Shown here piece by piece: positions 47,160-58,880 of a stretch of 64,000 nucleotides of DNA. Each line of letters opens with the position of its first letter. The stretch's first letter is position 1. The position numbers and the translations under genes are program-made. The notes beneath the pieces were generated by a model. It saw nothing but the letters and a program-made list of their open reading frames with translations. It was not told the DNA's origin and ran no database searches. Source of the DNA: Sindora glabra (Eukaryota > Streptophyta > Magnoliopsida > Fabales > Fabaceae); assembly GCA_020226215.1 (NCBI GenBank), contig CM035233.1, positions 3,410,001 to 3,474,000 of the forward strand, read 5' to 3'.

Positions 47160-47540
47160 AGCAGTACTGAATGCTTAGCGTGAAGTGAAACGGACAAAAG
47201 CTGAAAGCTTTGCCAAGATAAGCCGTCGGAAAGAATACGGACACGTGGAGTCAAACGAAAAAGAAGTGGAAAATGCGCCGTCCATGCAAGTGAGGAGGCA
47301 GGGCGCGTGGAAATCCCACGTCAGACTCACATATTACCAACTTCGTAGGAATCAAAACCCATCGCCTTCCCACCTTCGCTCCTGGTTTTTGGGAAGTCTT
47401 CTTTTTTTTATATATATATAATTTTATTAAAATCATATTTTTTTTCTCTTAATCGTTGTACTGGAATTGGAAAAACCGATGACTGGTTTCTGGTTTTTGC
47501 TCAGTCCTATGGGCGAGCCGACAATAGCATGTTTTCTGTG
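47160..47540. promoter_or_regulatory. GC-richer promoter-like island with G-box and TGGGCC motifs
   Basis: This stretch is clearly less AT-rich than its surroundings. It contains GGACACGTGGAGTC (a CACGTG G-box, about 47240), CCCACGTCAGACTC (an ACGT core, about 47317), pyrimidine-rich CTTCCCACCTTCGCTCC, and a nearby GTGGGCCCAAAGC (about 47539; TGGGCC, a TCP-type site II motif). Such clusters are usual in plant promoters and 5' UTRs. No credible coding exon follows on either side, and the frames at 47185 and 47251 show no family motif. It may be a displaced promoter or untranslated piece of a host gene, or lie inside a transposon. Confidence 0.35.
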
Positions 47541-48388
47541 GGCCCAAAGCTTATGTATCATATTAAATATTTTTTTTGGGCTGTAGCAGATTGAATATTA
47601 ACGTTTGCCTTTATTATTATTATTATAATAATAATTTAGTGCTTAATATTTAATTAATGGTTAGATTAGATTACTCGTAATCTAAGGAAGCACAGCTTAT
47701 TAGTTGTTTAATTTGTGGAGTGCGTGGATCCAAGCTGTATATTCAAAGAAAGGAATCACTCATGGAGCCATGTTTCACACAAATTTTTATTATAATTTAT
47801 ATAAATTTAATTAATAATTTTTTTAAATTTAAGTAATAATTTCATTAACAAATATTTTAAAATTTCATATTAAAATTATTATTAAAATTAATATTTAAAT
47901 TTATAAAAATTATTATTGAACATGTACAAAGCGTAACTTTATTTGACATGTTACTCACAAAACTAATATTCAAACTCTTATAGGTTTTGGACACTCTTAT
48001 TATTGTTATTATTTTTAAAGGATATCAATCCTCTCCTTTGCTTTTTATTAATTTTAGAGAGATAACAAATAAATATTACCTAGAGATATTATTTTTTTAT
48101 TATAACTCATAATTTTAAATAAAAAAATTTACATCAATGCATCTCTAAAATTTATCTTATTCTTTTTTACGAAAAGGAAAAGATTTTCATTCTTCTTTGA
48201 GTAACATTTCATTCAAATTTATTTTTATAAATGGAATTAGAAAATTGATTTGAGTGTTTAGTTCATGTATAATGAAATTTATAATCTTTATTTACTTTTA
48301 ACAAATTGCTTCCATTTAAATCCTTTCCTCTTTTGAAAGAATTAAATTACGTTATCTAACAAAAATAAAAAAAATATTTTGTTTATAA

Positions 48389-48525
48389 CTATCATTAATA
48401 CTATTGCTATCACCTTTATTATGGCCATTACTATGGTTGACATCTCCATCATCATGATCATTACCATTATTATTGTTGCCATTGCCATTATCATTATCAT
48501 TATTATTGTTATTGCCATCACAACT
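48389..48525. repeat. Imperfect trinucleotide repeat (ATT/ATC/GCC-type)
   Basis: Runs of ATTATTATT, ATCATTATC and ATTGCCATTGCC units. It gives an isoleucine-rich open frame (48379-48570) that is low-complexity and not a gene. Confidence 0.75.
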
Positions 48526-48811
48526 GAAAAAATTATAAATAATTATATGATTTTATTTCCTAATTCATAAACTAAACAATAAAAAAAAGGAATTGCAAAT
48601 ATTATGATTACATTTTTTGAGTGAACATAACAATTTCCCACTCCTTAGTTTTTCTTATTGGATTATATTCCTTTTCCATCCCACAAAGTGAACTAAATAT
48701 CACCTTTGTCACTTTTTGTCATACTTAGACAAATACAAATACAAATTTTTTGTGATTTTTATTATACGAAAAAAAGAATTTTAAATTTTATAAAATTTTC
48801 ATATTAACTTT

Positions 48812-49000
48812 TGGATTTAATTTTGATTCACTATTAATATAAATTAGTTTTATACTATTACATAATTATATATTGTCATGTCAATAAAAAATTGTTAAAA
48901 TTCCTTTACTATTATTAAAAATTCCTAATTCTTATTACTTTTCCAAAATATATCTTTTTCTTATTCACTGATAGTAAATCAAGTTTAAACTCTTAATCTT
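48812..49000 (+). repeat. Small AT-rich interspersed repeat, copy 4
   Basis: Order: GGATTTAATTTTGATTCACT, ATATAAATTAGTTTTATACT, TGTCATGTCAATAAAAAATT, and ends near AAATCAAGTTTAAACTC. Inverted ends (GATTTAATTTTGATT and, reversed, GAGTTTAAACTTGATTT) suggest a MITE. Confidence 0.6.
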
Positions 49001-49484
49001 TTCAAGTAAAATATTAACATATTAAATAAAAAAATAATTTTTCCCATGTATTTGTTTTAGTTTATTGATGGACAATAACGAATCTATTCATGACTTTGCA
49101 AGGGAAATTGCTCCTTGCAAATTAATTTTTTTCCATATATATACATCAATAATAAATATTGTCCCCATTAATTTATATAAAATTGCTCCCTCAACTTATT
49201 CCTATATCAATTAAAAAAAATTTGAAAATTGTTAATCAGACACAAAAACATACATATAAAGAGAGATATTGAAATAAATCATATTTTATTTTCATTTTAA
49301 TATTTAAATTTGTTTATAATAATTTATATTTAGTTTATACATAGATATTATCTCACAAATTAAAATTTTTGGATCGATCACTATCAATATATTTAAACCA
49401 ATGTTTTAAAAATTGAATTAATCTAAAGGATAATTTTAAGGTTTAATGGCCTAATTGGGGATAAATTGTGGTTGAATTGGAATC

Positions 49485-49488
<4 letters not shown>

Positions 49489-49532
<44 letters not shown>
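49489..49532. repeat. (TA)n microsatellite
   Basis: About 22 uninterrupted TA units. Confidence 0.95.
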
Positions 49533-49537
<5 letters not shown>

Positions 49538-51530
49538 TATAATATATTCATAATTATAAATAAATAAATTATCAAATCAAGTTAAAATTATGCATCTAAA
49601 TATCAAAATAACTTATTATCTTCTAAAAATGATATAATAATATTTTAATATTTAATATTTCATTATAGCATTTTATTAGCTCGACTTAAACATATTATTG
49701 TCATTGTCTAGTCCAAAATTAAGCTAATCTCAATGCTCCAATTCATTTTATGTTCTTTATTGACCTAAGCTTATTAATGAAAGTATGACCTAAAAATATA
49801 TCCATTAGGAAGCAATGTAGAAGACCTAACCTTCATCTTGTTAGCAAAGGACCTAATTGTACTCATCTTTCTGCCTCTTAAAAAGACACATCGACATTCA
49901 TCTTTCTCTACCCCTTCAAAACCTAAATAACAATACATTATTTTAACTCTTTAACATAGGAAAAAAATGTAGAAGATTAAGATAGAATCAGGATGTGCAA
50001 TAAATTGACAATGTAGCAGATAAATCACATTATTTGTATTTTTATTACCTTTTTGTTTTGTAATGTGTCGAACTAATGAATTGTTATCTTTGTTTTCTCT
50101 AATGGAAGTTTACCTTCACTTTCTATGCTTATAATGTTCTTAATATGTGAGGGGATTTAAGACTTCTTTTTATCATGGTCAACCATTTTAGATAATCAAA
50201 ATTATGAATAGTTTCAATGGTTTGAATGAGTTATCCATGGTTCACCAATTTTTAAGCCAATTTTGTAAAAAATAGTTTTGGAAGTGAACTAAACTAAATA
50301 AATAGCCGATTCATCTATTCTTAGGTTCGATTGCCTGATCTAAGCTAAGTTTTTTAGCATTAGTTTAAACTCTAATCTAGATATTGATAGATACTTGTTG
50401 GAACTAGATTGGAATAATACGAGGTCATATATTAATTTTCATTTTCTTTATTCTTTCCACTTATAAAAATCATAATGGCAAAGGTTATTCTCTTGTTTGA
50501 TAATGCAATATATATAAAAATGATAATGAAAATCGTGATAGCACATTGTTTGTTCTTTAGTAGTGCAGTGACATTGAATATTATTCAGGATATTACTTTT
50601 CATCATATATGACATTTGGATCTAATACCTTATGTTTATGCATTAGATAAATTATCATTCCTACTTAAAAAAAACACTATAGCACATTACTAGATAGATG
50701 TAGACCTAGGTAGGGCTTTTAGAGGCCATAGCCTCCATGCCCCTACCTAGTGTCACATATTATATTATAAATTTTGTACCTAATTTTTTAAAAACTATAT
50801 ATTGAGCCCTTCAAAAAATATAATATTGCCCTTTCATATAATGTGCAAATTTAAAAGAAAAATCCCCTCCTACTCTTATAAAAACTAATTTTATTATTCA
50901 TAACAAAACATACTCAATTTCTTATATATGTATATGTATGTAATATTTTAATAGTGAATAAATTATTTTCTCATTCTATTTCAATAAAATATTATCACAA
51001 CCTTTTCGAATAAAAATGGTAAATCTATTATGAATGAACATATTATTTTAAAGTTATTTCTTTAATTAAATTTTAATCAACTTCTGATGTAGATACTTTT
51101 ATTTAAAAATTTTAAATTTGATAACTATAATTACATTACATATTCTTAGTTTGAAACTTTTGAAATATAAGTGCCTAATTAACAATTGAATAAAACTATT
51201 TACAATGTAAAAAAAGAAAAAAACTTAGTTTCAAAATTTCTATTATATAGTTTATTTTCTAATTTTATTTCAAGTATAACATTTTTTATCTATAATACTT
51301 ATGTACTTTTGTATATATTTGGCTCCCTCAATGAAAATTTTCTAGTTTTTACCCTTTCTACTAAAGATTCTTAAATTAGAGTTGCTAGATTTTAAGTTTT
51401 TTTTTAAATGATTTGAGCCTAGTTCACTAAACATCAAACATGAATTCCTTATTTTAGTATTTAACATGGCAAATTATATTTGTCTAGATTTGGTCTAATT
51501 ACATATGATACTATCACAACATATTTAACA

Positions 51531-54189
51531 AGTGTTGTGACATGGATAATGACTATTTTATTAATTAAAAATAGGAGTCGCCACTAATTTTTAAAGGAAA
51601 AATTAGAGATGACTATGGAATTATGATACAATGTTGGCATGTTGATATTGGCTAAAAGGCAAATTAGCATATAAATGGCACGATGACATTTTTGAAATTA
51701 TGAGTAACTTAACATGTCAGTACTAATTAAAAATTAACATTGTAAAAGCACAATATCATTCTCTATTGATAATTACAGAACTAATGTCTAATGGGAATTG
51801 AAGAGTTAGTTTAGAAATTAGGAATAAAGTTACCATGTTGGTTTTTATATAACCGTTGTCTAACATGATGCCTTGGAAATTGTTACACCTTAACATATTG
51901 ATTTTATATTAATAACTAATGTGGTTAGTGTATTAGAGGGCCTTTGAATTTCATGCTCTGACTATCCATTTCTTATGAAATAGTCTTTGACAAAATCTCT
52001 TGTTAAGAATCTTGTCAAGGGAACCCATCCTTTTTTTTTTAGTTCTAGTGCTCTCACATAATGATAGGATGTTTCAATGTGAATCACATTAAGATTTGAT
52101 GAAATTAGTTTGAATTCTTATAAAGGCACCCCATCCATTCTTTGAAGTCTTTAATAAGCTCACAAAATGGGTGGTGTGTTCCATATGATTTGAAACTAGA
52201 ATTGTGTCTTGAAACCTCTTCATAAGATGTCTTTAGTAAAATTTACTCCTGATGAGAATCTTGTCGAAACATTCCATTTATTCTTCAACATCTCAAGCAA
52301 TCTCATAAAACGGATGAGATGCTTTAATAAGATTAATAATAAGATCAGTGGTAAAGATTTGAAATTTATTATGACATATAACCTTTATAATATTTTTATT
52401 TGTAATTTCTTAATATAATGATCTATTATAATTGTAGTCTTCATTTGATCTTTACTTTTACTTGTGAATTTGAAAATACATTTGATCCTTTCTTGTTGCC
52501 ATATTTAATCTTTGTTTTATAATGATAGCATTGTCTAAAATTTCAAAGATTTCATCATGAAAAATTATCTCTTTTTTTTAACAAATCTTGTTAAGCCACA
52601 AAGTATCAGATTATAAAAAAAACACATAAACCATATTGATTATTTAATAAAAATCAATATGGATATAAGATTTTAACTTATTACATTAGTTTTTAAATAT
52701 CCAACGATGCAAGGAATACTAAATGTTATATTTGAAAGTTAAACATTAGACTTTAGTTATATATAGGAATTGACATCTAAAGGTATATCTATAAACTACC
52801 AATTGCTTTATTTATGAGGTTATAGGAAATTGCAAAGATTTACTATATTGATTCATGTAGACAAATGATGTGTAAAGGTATGTCAATAGCTAGATCATTA
52901 AACCATACTATAGCATTCACAAGGTTATAAGAAACTATAAAAATGTGTAATGTCAATTAAGCAAATAATCAATATCTAAAGTAATTTTAGATGCCACATT
53001 TTAAATTATGAACCTTTTACATGTTAGCATTTATCTTAACCAACATCTTAAGGTATGTCAAACTAGCTTAATGGAAAAAAAATGATATGTTAGATGTTGG
53101 TTGTGGTTTTATAACCAACATCTAATGTTCTGCACATTGCTTATAAATTTTGCTTCCACTGTTCATTTTAAACATCTTAGTGATATCTTTACCTTCATTA
53201 TCTAATCTAAAATTTTAGGTCGAATTTAAAGATAACTCTACTTTAATCTCATTTAGCATATTTAGAAATGCTACAAAATTTATTGAAAGACTTACCTTTT
53301 CTGATATCTCAAGTTTCAAAATGTGTTATGAATCCTTTGACAAACTAATGTTGTCATGCTATGAAGCATAAGATATTAAAAAAGATAAGTCTTTTGACAA
53401 GAATTGCAACATTTCTAAATGTGTCAAATGAGATAGAAGGAGAGCTATCTTTACATTTGATCCATCCTTTTGAGTTAGTAATAGAGGTAAATGTATTACC
53501 CAAACTTGATAATGGATCTTTCTTACACCCTTGATTCTCCATGAGTAGAGCTTTCCTTTATAGTAATTAAACACATAAGAACTCAATTCTTCAATTTTTG
53601 TTATTGTATATATGATATATAATAGGCATGATGATTTGAATCATTTATAGTTTCCAACTCAAAAACCCTCAAATAATATAAAAAAGTGTATTTATTAATG
53701 TAATAATGTAATGATATATATATATATATATAATGAAAAGTACACTATTTATTGTATGTGCTAATTTTATGATATATATAAAAAAATAAAATTATAGAAT
53801 ATATTTTCATAATTGTTTATAGCCTCCTTTCTCATATATTTCTTAAATTGCTTTTTCTATTATTTACATTTAGTTTTGCATTAGGATAAATAACTTTTTG
53901 TCATATAATGATTTTGTGGTGTAATGAGATAAAAATGCTCCTCTATCTAAGTAAAACATTTAAAAATAGCTTTTTTTCTACTTTTATTTGAAATTTCAAA
54001 GATTTCCATATGATTATCTTATAATTAAAAAAAATCCAAGAGAAACCATGTCTATTTTTTTCTTAAAATCTTTAATATTAAGATGATGATTTGTTACCCA
54101 AAACAAATATGGAAAACAAGATAATTTACATTTAGATACAATTTTAAGTTTGTTATAGGAAATGATGTCAGTTTCTCTTAATATTAATG
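51531..54189. other. Repeat region resembling CACTA subterminal DNA; host site of the plus-strand copia
   Basis: From about 51640 to 51930, blocks such as GATGACATTTTTGAAATTAT, GAGTAACTTAACATGTCAG and GTTACACCTTAACATATTG recur every 60-70 bp and resemble the subterminal repeats of CACTA copies A and B. A second degenerate set (GGTATATCTA, GGTTATAGGAAATTGCAAAG, GGTTATAAGAAACTATAAAA) runs 52730-53000 and is followed by a palindrome. Similar AATGTGGAAAGTTATTAAGA text continues after the copia at 63460. GGAGTCGCCACTAATTTTTA at 51568 is a motif I associate with plant LTR sequences. Minus-strand frames at 53354-53586 show no family motif. No end with a target duplication was found. Confidence 0.35.
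53090..53125. repeat. Perfect 13-bp stem palindrome
   Basis: TTAGATGTTGGTT and AACCAACATCTAA are exact reverse complements separated by a 10-base loop. It may be the subterminal hairpin of a decayed DNA transposon; no terminator role is implied. Confidence 0.8.
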
Positions 54190-55224
54190 TGTTGGTGTGT
54201 GTCCTAGAACCAATCATATAGATGATTGAAGTTATACACAATGTATTATGTTTTATTTTAGGTAATTTAATTATTATATTTTATTTTTATAATTTTATTA
54301 TTATCATGCGCAATTTATAACTTAATATAATAATTATCCTTAGAATAGCTTCGCTATTCCTAAAATGCTCCTAGTCAAGTATTATTACAAAAAGGATAGT
54401 AATCATACATCAAGACTAGCATGTATAGTGACTGATGATTACGAATTATGGATATGTGATATCAAGTCAATACATGAGTACATTGTTAGTGAACAATGTA
54501 CTGGACTGACTCACTATGAGAATATTGCATGGATAGACGTGTCATAAGTTATTCTCACATGATCACAAATACACATAAATCTTTAACCTGAAGTTACCAC
54601 GGTTCCCTACATGAGGAATTACTCACTTTAATATTATCCTATATCATCTTTAATCAAGATGACAAGTAGGGCATTGATTGTATGTGTCATAAATCATGCA
54701 GAGGGAAGTGAGTGATGTAGATAAAATTTTGTTACTCTTGTATAAAAGAGAAATATCCTTGGGCCCCATAATTGAGTGAGACTTAGAAATGTATGGCCAT
54801 ACTCAATTGAATTAATATGTAATATTAATCATTTATTTTAAGTCTACTCAGTATCAAGAAATATAAATTGAACATTGACGAGAATGACACATTCCATGCC
54901 TCCAGTTCAATTTGGATATTATTACAAAAGGGTTATGATGCAAAACGTTGATCATGTATTAGGTGGATGTTGAATCACAGACATTCTTACTACTTAAGTG
55001 GCAATGATGTATTGCTAGATACCGCTTACTGTCTATGGCTCAATAATGAGTCATTGTCAACGTAGTAAGAACCTACAGGGCTACACAAAAGGAGTAGGAA
55101 TAAGATAATAATTAATTGGACTTTAATTATATTAATATCCAATTAATTGGACTTATTTTCATGCATATATATATTATTAAGAATAATAAATTCATGTAAT
55201 ATATATATATATATATTATGTGAT

Positions 55225-55255
55225 ATTATTTGATATTAAAGTAATATCAAATAAT
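55225..55255. repeat. Perfect 14-bp stem hairpin in the 5' LTR
   Basis: ATTATTTGATATTA, loop AAG, TAATATCAAATAAT. It is retained exactly in the 3' LTR at 62773-62803. Further GATATT/AATATC-type inverted blocks follow up to about 55385. Confidence 0.85.
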
Positions 55256-55499
55256 TACGTTATCAGATATTAGATAAATATATTATGAGATAATAATTTG
55301 ATATTTGATAACTATATGCAATTATCTAATATTAAGATATTTATATTATGAGATAATATTATCTAATGTTAGATAATTAATAGATAAGCCATATCTCTCC
55401 TCATTATCTCTAGGATAAGGATAAAATGAGTTGTTAAGTGTGATTAGAATTTTGGAAGCATTATCCTAGTAGGACTAGGATTGTAGCTTGCCTAAGTTT

Positions 55500-55507
55500 T
55501 ATAAAAG
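55500..55507 (+). promoter_or_regulatory. LTR TATA box
   Basis: TATAAAAG followed by GGGGCTTGAGG, preserved at 63048-63055 in the other LTR. Transcription would start some 30 bp downstream. It lies 340 bp before the LTR end, which sets the R-U5 length. Confidence 0.7.
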
Positions 55508-55844
55508 GGGGCTTGAGGGCAACATATTAGAGACACGCTCATAGGCTTCCTAAAATCTTAAATCACTCAGAAAATATCAAAATCCTAATTCCTAGAGAGA
55601 GAAACGCATCCTAGTAGGTTCGTGGAGAGCGAGAGGTTGTTCTTCACTGTGTGGATACCGTAGAGACGCTATACCTTCCGATTGGCATTTGATTCATCCG
55701 CTCTCAAGTTTTGATCAGTAGAAACATGAGTGCCCAATAGGTAAAACCCTAATAATTGATTTATACTTTTTGCATGGATCCTAGGTAGAATTCGAATCAA
55801 AATTTTGAAATTTCGCTGCATGTAATAATCCGAATTCCTAATAG

Positions 55845-55856
55845 TGGTATTAGAGC
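55845..55856 (+). promoter_or_regulatory. Primer-binding site of the plus-strand copia
   Basis: TGGTATTAGAGC one base after the LTR end. It matches the usual TGGTATCAGAGC (initiator methionine tRNA) except for one C-to-T change. Confidence 0.9.
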
Positions 55857-57773
55857 TTCTTGCAAAAACATAGTTCTGATTATGTGTTTTACCGTCTTTG
55901 ATGAATATTTATATGATGAAGAAGTTACATGTTTTGATGAATGTTTATGTGATAAATTAATATCAAATCAGTTTCTATTTAAACTAGATATATATGAGAT
56001 ATATGCAAACTCGTGTATGATTTTGATTTCATAGATATATATATGATATATATGATCTGAATTTTGAATTTGATTATCAATTGATAAGATTAATTGTATG
56101 AATATGATCATGCATTTTTCTGCTTCATATTCAAGTCTATTTATGCGTAATTCTGAGTTTTCAAATGATAAATCCTTGAATCTGTTCTGAACATGTGATG
56201 TTCTCTGCGTTTAAAGCATATAACCTAGTCAGCACAGAATTAATGTGATTAATTCTGAATCTGTAAAGACTTGTTTAAATTCGTTTAATATGATTAAGTT
56301 GAATCTGGTCTATAAGGTATATGTATGCTTTAATTTATTTGAACACGACTGGATCTATTTTGATATGATTAAAAATTATTCAAAGTGTTCAGATGTAAAT
56401 CCTATTTTGAAACTATGATTTGAATGTCAATCATATAGTCGAATTGTTCGACTTAGGGTGTGTCAACTGTTGGCAAAATGAATTGAAATCTGAATGTCAG
56501 ATGAATTCAATTTTTGACCTGGGGGACTCTGCCCCCCACACCTCCTGGCAAGGGGCTCTACCCCCTTGACCCCCGCCCACTAACCGGCTAGCAGGGCCGC
56601 CGTGCTAACTCTACGTAGCATTTAAAAATCATTTTTGTTCTTAAGGCGCTATTTTAAAACATGATTTTATGATGATAATGTTATCAAATATATATTTCAA
56701 TCATCTTGCTTATCTTAGTTACATATATTTCTTAGCAATTATTATGTATGATGGATGAATATGTTGCAAAGTATGGCCCTTGAAGTTTTTATGGATGGAT
56801 TTTAAAATACGACCTGCGTGTCGTGTCTTCCTCTATTTTTCTAATATATATTCTCTTCTCATCTCAATTCCCCCAAAATGTAACTTAGGGTTTCTGTTGT
56901 AAATTTGTAATTGCAATGGAGTATTCTTTGCTTGGAACAAGGAGAAGCTAAGGAGCTATGGGACAAGAAGAAGTTAAGGAGTTAGTTAGGAATGTCATTA
57001 GAAAATAGAAATTTTGGGCCATACTATGTGACATTTTGATTTCTTTATTATATGATGATATTGATGAGCACGCATTTATTATGTGATAGAATGTGTTCCT
57101 ACTATGTGATAGTTCTATTCATTGCATGATATATGATATACGGTAGTCTATTTTATTCATTTGCTTTATATGATATATGAGATTTGCTAGATATATTACA
57201 TGAATAAATAGGCTAGTTATGGTAAGATCTGATAATAATTAAGTTAAAATCCCTCATCTAAAATATTAAGTCAGTAATAATTAATGATGCCTTCCAATGT
57301 TTGGCACTCATCAAGGCCTCGATCAATATAAGGTAGGTTTGCCAAAGCAAGGTACCTCATTTATCTTAGTGAGATGTGACTGGATAATAGTGATATCTGA
57401 ATGTCAAATATTGGGTTCGACTTAACTAGGATATCTCAATAGGATTGAGATATAGAGGCATAGAGTTGGGCTTTAGTTCATAAGATGGACTAGAACAAGT
57501 GTTGTTCACCCAACTATCCAAGAGTTGTATATGATACAATTAGCAAGTGTTGCTTACCTAAATAACTAAGTTTTAAGTGATTAGCCAAAGCTAACTTAAG
57601 GCTTGGTGAAATATGGATCTTGGCCCACTAGAAAGCTTAGACAATATGACTTTCCGAATTAATAGTGAGGGCTATTAATTTGAATGAAATAGTGGGAGGT
57701 ACATTTAATAAAATACCTTATTAAATGTTTTAAATTTAATACTTACTTTGCATATTTCTGTCATAGATAACCA
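55857..57773 (+). other. Untranslated leader of the plus-strand copia
   Basis: About 1.9 kb between primer-binding site and gag start with no coding motif. It is AT-rich except for a sharp GC-rich block (56519-56618). The packaging signal of such elements is expected in this region; no particular sequence can be named. Confidence 0.75.
56519..56618. repeat. GC-rich block with repeated hairpins in the copia leader
   Basis: Within AT-rich DNA this block holds two related units, GGGGGACTCTGCCCCCC and GGGGCTCTACCCCC, each self-complementary with a short loop. They are followed by TTGACCCCCGCCCAC and ACCGGCTAGCAGGGCCGCCG. RNA secondary structure is likely; a role in packaging or translation is only inference. 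Confidence 0.75.
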
Positions 57774-58592
57774 ATGGCTAATACATCAAATAACTTATCA
57801 CTACGATCGATCCTTGAGAAGGACAAACTGAATGGGACAAACTTCCTGGACTGGTACAGGAATTTGAGGATAGTCCTCAAACATGAGCATAAAATGTATG
57901 TCCTAGAGGAACCTGTTCCTCAAGAGCCTAAAGCTACTACCCCTCAAGCTCGAAAGGATGCTTATAAGAAGCATCATGATGACGCATTAGATGTCGGTTG
58001 TCTCATGTTGGCTACCATGGACTCTGAGCTTCAAAAGCAACATGAGAACATGGAAGCTTATGACATGCTTGAGCATTTTAAGAAGCTTTATGAAGGCCAA
58101 GCTCGGCATGAGAGGTTTGAGGTGACAAAAGCCTTGTTTCAGTGCAAACTGGTAGAAGGAAACCCTGTTGGGCCTCATGTACTCAAAATGATTGGGTATG
58201 TCGAGAACCTTGAGAGATTGGGTGCTCCACTAAGTTAAGAGTTGGCCACTGACTTAATTCTGCAATCGTTGCCATAGAGTTATGGTTAATTTATCATGAA
58301 TTACAACATGAATGAAATTGACAAACTACTGCCAGAATTGTTAAGCATGTTAAGAACTACTGAACAAAATTTGTAAAAGACTAAGCCTAATACCATAATG
58401 ATGGTTCAAAAGGGCAAAGGCAAAGGAAAAGGGAAAGGCAAAAACAAGATGGATTCCAAATCCAAAGGCAAGCCTAAGTCTAAATCCTCTACACTGAAAC
58501 CAAAAGGGGGTTGGCTAAGGAAGGGACATGCTTCCATTGCAGTCAAACCGGACATTGAAAAAGAAACTGTAAGGTCTATCTGGAAGATTTGA
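57774..58592 (+). pseudogene. gag of the plus-strand copia, broken
   Basis: Gag forms the particle that packages the element RNA. The ATG at 57774 starts MANTSNNLSLRSILEKDKLN, then GTNFLDWYRNLRIVLKHEHK, the common plant copia gag start. It runs 154 codons to a stop at 58236, with the DALDVGCLMLATM and EAYDMLEHFKKLYEGQARHE blocks intact. Similarity continues in the same frame past stops at 58275, 58287 and 58374 into a lysine/glycine-rich stretch (58398-58500). The CCHC zinc knuckle (58529-58570) is in another frame (offset 2), and its tryptophan position is a stop (58556-58558). A frameshift therefore lies between 58510 and 58529, next to a run of five G. The four zinc ligands C, C, H, C are all present. 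Confidence 0.88.
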
Positions 58593-58880
58593 AAAAGAAG
58601 AAGGGAAGTGAGACTTCCGCTTCAGGTATCTATGTTATAGAAATTAATGTTTCAACTTCTACATCTTGGGTATTAGATACTAGATGCGGTTCTCACATTT
58701 GTACAAATATGCAGAAATTACAAAGGAGTAGGACTCTAGCTAAAGGTGAAGTGGACCTACGAGTTGGCAATGGAGCAAGAGTTGCTACGCTAGCTGTAGG
58801 GACATATTATCTATCTTTACCTTCTGGTTTAGTAATAGAATTAGAGGATTGTTATTTTGTGCCTGCTATCAGCAGGAATA
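58571..58880 (+). pseudogene. Protease domain of the plus-strand copia, active site changed
   Basis: The aspartic protease cuts the gag-pol polyprotein. In the zinc-knuckle frame the sequence runs on through KKKKGSETSASGIYVIEIN to SWVLDTRCGSHIC. The family active site is D-(T/S)-G; here the glycine is arginine (GGA-to-AGA would explain it), which should abolish activity. Downstream LRVGNGARVATLAVGTYYL and CYFVPAISRNIISIS match the usual protease flap and end. No stop interrupts this domain; it lies within the open stretch 58589-59080. Confidence 0.88.

Larger units (their letters stand above)
47541..51530. other. AT-rich spacer, no gene recognised
   Basis: Contains microsatellites and copy 4 of the small AT-rich repeat. 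A patch at 50705-50760 (TAGGTAGGGCTTTTAGAGGC, CTCCATGCCCCTACCTAG) has inverted CTAGGTAGGG/CCCCTACCTAG arms. No coding motif was seen in any frame. Confidence 0.5.
54190..55843 (+). repeat. 5' LTR of the plus-strand copia
   Basis: Starts TGTTGGTGTGTGTCC and ends CGAATTCCTAATA, where the other LTR ends ...CCTAACA; the terminal C is changed here. Length 1654 bp. It drives transcription in an intact element. It contains a TATA box at 55500 and an AT-rich palindrome at 55225. Confidence 0.93.

Noticed and set aside
47185..47436. Overlapping 78- and 61-codon frames on opposite strands in the GC-richer island
   Set aside because: No family motif, both open only because the local DNA is less AT-rich, and they overlap each other; the promoter-like reading explains the composition better.
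48379..48570. Isoleucine-rich 63-codon frame
   Set aside because: Low-complexity translation of an imperfect trinucleotide repeat.
53354..53586. Two overlapping minus-strand frames (62 and 75 codons)
   Set aside because: I looked for gag or transposase motifs and found none; the frames overlap in different phases.
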